Below are positions 15,045-17,364 of a stretch of 17,364 nt of DNA, piece by piece (the first letter of the stretch is position 1; each line of letters opens with the position of its first letter). The translations under genes and the position numbers were made by a program. The notes under the pieces are model-generated. The model worked only from the letters and a program-made list of their open reading frames with translations. It did not search any database and was not told the DNA's origin. The stretch is from Flavobacteriales bacterium UBA2040 (lineage in GTDB: Bacteria > Bacteroidota > Bacteroidia > Flavobacteriales_D > Crocinitomicaceae): NCBI GenBank assembly GCA_002332715.1, contig DDBE01000173.1:1-17364 (forward strand), given 5' to 3'.

Positions 15045-16238
15045 TTATTTCAATTTGGCCAAGGCCGCTTTAATTCTATTTAAGGCTTCCGTTAATATAT
15101 GTTCTGATGTAGCATACGAAAAGCGAATGCAATTGTTATCTCCAAAGGCTTCGCCTGTAACAACTGCTACCAAAGCTTCCGCCAAAAGATACATACACAG
15201 ATCCGTTGCGTCGTTTATTTTAAAATTTCCAGCAGATTTTCCAAAGAACGAGCTGATGTCTGGAAAAACATAAAACGCTCCTTTTGGTAAATTCGTTTTT
15301 ACACCTGGTATTTCATTCAAGATTCTTAGGACCAAATCGCGGCGGTTTTTAAATGCCTTAACCATGTCGGTTAATACTTCCGGATCTGCTTCTAAAGCTG
15401 CAATTGCCGCTCGCTGTGTAATGCTGCATGTTGCCGATGTAAATTGACCTTGTACTTTATCACAAGCTTTAGCAATATGTTTTGAAGCACCGATATATCC
15501 CAATCTCCAACCTGTCATGGCCCAAGCCTTGGAAACACCATTTACAGTTACCACTTGGTCAAAAACCTCCGGGAACTGTGCTAAACTTTCGTGCTTTCCT
15601 TCAAAACGGATATGCTCATAAATCTCATCACAAATAACCACCATTTGTGGATACTTTGCGATCACTTTTGCCAACCCCGCTAATTCTTCTTTGTTATATA
15701 CCGACCCAGTGGGATTGCAAGGCGAAGAGAAAATCATCAACTTCGTTTTAGGCGTTATCGCAGCTTCTAATTGAGCTGGCGAAATTTTAAAATCACTTTC
15801 AATATCAGCTGAAACAATCACCGGAACTCCTTCGATAACTTTCACCATTTCAATATAGGAAACCCAAAATGGTGTGGGAATAATTACTTCATCACCATTA
15901 TTTACTATCGTCATCACAACATTAATGATTGATTGCTTCGCGCCTGTTGAAACAACAATATTTTCTTTCTGATAATTTAACCCATTGTCACGTTGAAATT
16001 TCTTAGCAATTGCCTCACGCAAATCTTCGTATCCTGAAACAGGTGTGTATTTCGAATAATTATTCTTAATGGCCTGAATAGCGGCAGTATTAATGAAATC
16101 GGGTGTGTAAAAGTCGGGTTCACCAAGTGATAAAGAAATCACATCCTTACCCTCACTTTTTAATTCTCTACTCTTTTTTGACATTGCAATCGTTGCCGAT
16201 TCCTCCATGGCCAAAACTCTATCCGCTAATTGAATCAT
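15045..16238 (-). CDS. Class Ib aspartate-type aminotransferase
   Basis: This PLP enzyme of fold type I probably interconverts aspartate and 2-oxoglutarate with oxaloacetate and glutamate, and may accept prephenate or aromatic substrates. It is complete at 397 residues, typical for class Ib (B. subtilis AspB-like). Key residues are in place: LSLGEPDF near the N-terminus, N175 in NPTGSVYN, D204 and Y207 in CDEIYEH, the Schiff-base lysine K237 in NGVSKAWAMTGWRLGY, R245 for PLP phosphate, and R372 in CIRFSYA for the substrate alpha-carboxylate. It is the first gene of the six-gene minus-strand operon and has a matching -7 element upstream. Exact substrate preference cannot be read from sequence, so no symbol is given. 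Confidence 0.94.
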   Translation of the reverse strand: MIQLADRVLAMEESATIAMSKKSRELKSEGKDVISLSLGEPDFYTPDFINTAAIQAIKNNYSKYTPVSGYEDLREAIAKKFQRDNGLNYQKENIVVSTGAKQSIINVVMTIVNNGDEVIIPTPFWVSYIEMVKVIEGVPVIVSADIESDFKISPAQLEAAITPKTKLMIFSSPCNPTGSVYNKEELAGLAKVIAKYPQMVVICDEIYEHIRFEGKHESLAQFPEVFDQVVTVNGVSKAWAMTGWRLGYIGASKHIAKACDKVQGQFTSATCSITQRAAIAALEADPEVLTDMVKAFKNRRDLVLRILNEIPGVKTNLPKGAFYVFPDISSFFGKSAGNFKINDATDLCMYLLAEALVAVVTGEAFGDNNCIRFSYATSEHILTEALNRIKAALAKLK

Positions 16239-16261
16239 TTAAATAAGCTTTTAACTACATG

Positions 16262-16269
16262 CAAAACTA
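16262..16269 (-). promoter_or_regulatory. Bacteroidota-type -7 element for the six-gene operon
   Basis: On the minus strand the sequence is TAGTTTTG, fitting TAnnTTTG, 23 bases before the aminotransferase ATG. The region lies in a 160-base divergent gap. No clear -33 TTG at the usual spacing was found, and no comparable element was seen for the opposite acyltransferase. Confidence 0.42.
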
Positions 16270-16398
16270 ATCATTCACATAGTATTTGAAAGGTAAATCA
16301 AGAATTTTTATCCTATACAAATGTTTGAAAAATGACAAAGCTAATGCATGATGGAAGTAGAAAAAAAATTAATTTAGCAGTTAAGCGCAAGCTAGTAT

Positions 16399-17214
16399 AT
16401 GAAAGAAAAAAAGTTTATTGATATTCGACAGCTTATTGCAAGTAAAAATCCAAGATTACTCAAGTGGTTGCCTGGATTTGTAATTGGCTACCTAAAACGT
16501 ATTTTGCATCAAAAGGATATTAACCAATTTATGGCGGATCATCCCGACGCGCACGATAGTCAATTTTGCGATGATGTAATGGCTTATTTGAATATCAAAG
16601 TAGTTATCAAAGGTCTAGAAAACCTACCAAAAGAAGGTAAACTCGTATTGGCGATGAATCATCCACTTGGTGGGATGGATGCCATTGCTTTGGTGTCGGC
16701 ACTGCGAAAAATACGCACCGATTTAAAGTTTATCGTAAACGATTTGTTACTCAATCTCAACCGAATGAATGGTTTATTTCTGGGAGTTGATAAACATGGA
16801 AAGAACAACCAAAGCAAACGCGAACAAATTTCAGAGCTTTTTGCTAGCGATTTCTTAGTGTGCATTTTCCCCGCTGGATTAGTCAGTAGGAAAATAAACG
16901 GACAGATACGAGATTTTGAATGGAAAAAAACATTTGTGACTTTGTCGAAAGAAAATGATCGTTTAATCGTTCCTATGCACATAGATGGACATTTGAGCAA
17001 CTTCTTTTATCGTTTAGCAAATTTTCGAACCAAAATCGGAATAAAGACGAATATTGAAATGCTTTATTTATCCAATGAATTGTTTAAATTAAGGGACTCT
17101 TCCATCCTTATGACGATTGGCAAACCTATTTCCATGAGTGATTTACCTGATACAAACGATAGACAACAAGCCGAATTTGTAAAACAAAGGCTTTACGAAT
17201 TGGAGAAAAAATAA
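16399..17214 (+). CDS. PlsC-like 1-acylglycerol-3-phosphate/lyso-aminolipid O-acyltransferase
   Basis: This is a membrane-associated acyltransferase of the PlsC (LPLAT) superfamily. The catalytic motif is NHPLGGMD, with H88 and D94. This spaces histidine and aspartate by five residues rather than the four of the classical HX4D motif; I recall NHPLGGLD as usual for this branch in Bacteroidota. The glycerophosphate-binding motif appears as FPAGLVSRK followed by RDFEWKKTFV, and a third block is VPMHIDGHLSNFFYRL. The 271-residue length fits. It lies one base before an OlsB-like GNAT gene on the same strand. That pairing suggests it acylates the hydroxyl of an N-acylated amino acid (glycine or ornithine lipid, as GlsA/OlsA do) rather than lysophosphatidic acid. 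Substrate remains an inference. Confidence 0.88.
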   Translation: MKEKKFIDIRQLIASKNPRLLKWLPGFVIGYLKRILHQKDINQFMADHPDAHDSQFCDDVMAYLNIKVVIKGLENLPKEGKLVLAMNHPLGGMDAIALVSALRKIRTDLKFIVNDLLLNLNRMNGLFLGVDKHGKNNQSKREQISELFASDFLVCIFPAGLVSRKINGQIRDFEWKKTFVTLSKENDRLIVPMHIDGHLSNFFYRLANFRTKIGIKTNIEMLYLSNELFKLRDSSILMTIGKPISMSDLPDTNDRQQAEFVKQRLYELEKK

Positions 17215-17215
17215 A

Positions 17216-17364
17216 ATGGACGAACAAAAAATTATTGATCCTATAGATCGAGCGATACTGAAAAAGGAATTGAATGCTGATCGATTTTTGCGCACCACCC
17301 GAAAAGGTGAAAACGAAATCTATTGCGTAAACATTCACAATTCGCCGAATGTAACTCAAGAAAT
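17216..17364 (+). CDS. OlsB/GlsB-like GNAT N-acyltransferase, N-terminal part (3' end outside window)
   Basis: An ATG one base after the acyltransferase stop opens a frame that stays open to the window edge, 49 codons. It reads MDEQKIIDPIDRAILKKELN, then ADRFLRTTRKGENEIYCVNI and HNSPNVTQE. This resembles the start of GNAT proteins annotated as hemolysin or ornithine-acyl-ACP N-acyltransferase in Bacteroidota (KAELxxDKFLRxTNxGxNEIY...SPNVMxEI), by memory of the family. These enzymes attach a 3-hydroxy fatty acid to the amino group of an amino acid, the first step of ornithine or glycine lipid synthesis. The catalytic core lies beyond the window, so the assignment depends on the N-terminal signature and the adjacent O-acyltransferase. 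Confidence 0.75.
   Translation, partial: MDEQKIIDPIDRAILKKELNADRFLRTTRKGENEIYCVNIHNSPNVTQE

Noticed and set aside
1..17364. CRISPR arrays, tRNA or rRNA genes, insertion sequences, phage genes or toxin-antitoxin pairs
   Set aside because: No regular direct repeats, tRNA-like folds, transposase or integrase motifs were seen on either strand.

Overview
The window reads as ordinary chromosome from a low-GC member of the Bacteroidota, most likely order Flavobacteriales. Markers are a PorT-type protein of the type IX secretion system, a TamL-type BamA/TamA lipoprotein, an accD and fba pair, a UbiE next to PorT, and several perfect matches to the Bacteroidota -7 promoter element TAnnTTTG shortly before start codons. 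The genus cannot be fixed from the sequence alone. No CRISPR array, prophage, insertion sequence, tRNA or rRNA was seen.

Layout: the 3' end of a class I/II aminotransferase (1-435, +) ends at a strong intrinsic terminator. A fba-accD pair follows on the minus strand (2636-695). A 659-base gap then holds what looks like a small, doubly frameshifted gene (2918-3197, +) for a four-cysteine, single-helix membrane protein, just ahead of uvrD/pcrA (3296-5587, +). A stretch resembling the end of a cupin protein sits directly after the uvrD stop (to 5761). tamL (8460-5767, -) and a SpoU-family RNA methyltransferase (8501-9229, +) are divergent from a 40-base gap.

From 16238 down to 9203 a compact minus-strand operon runs in the order aspartate-type aminotransferase, heptose-7-phosphate kinase (rfaE1), trkH, ubiE, porT and a COG2509 FAD-dependent dehydrogenase. 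Spacings are 0, -11, 7, 39 and -1 bases. It mixes amino acid metabolism, LPS precursor synthesis, potassium uptake, menaquinone synthesis and protein secretion, so the grouping looks like shared expression rather than one pathway. The right edge carries a plus-strand pair, a PlsC-like O-acyltransferase and the start of an OlsB-like N-acyltransferase, which together suggest an amino-acid-containing acyl lipid such as a glycine or ornithine lipid.

I found no clear new multi-gene system. The observations most worth checking are the small gene with two -1 frameshifts at poly-A runs (decay, sequencing error or recoding), the cupin-like remnant in frame behind uvrD, and tamL standing without an adjacent tamB.
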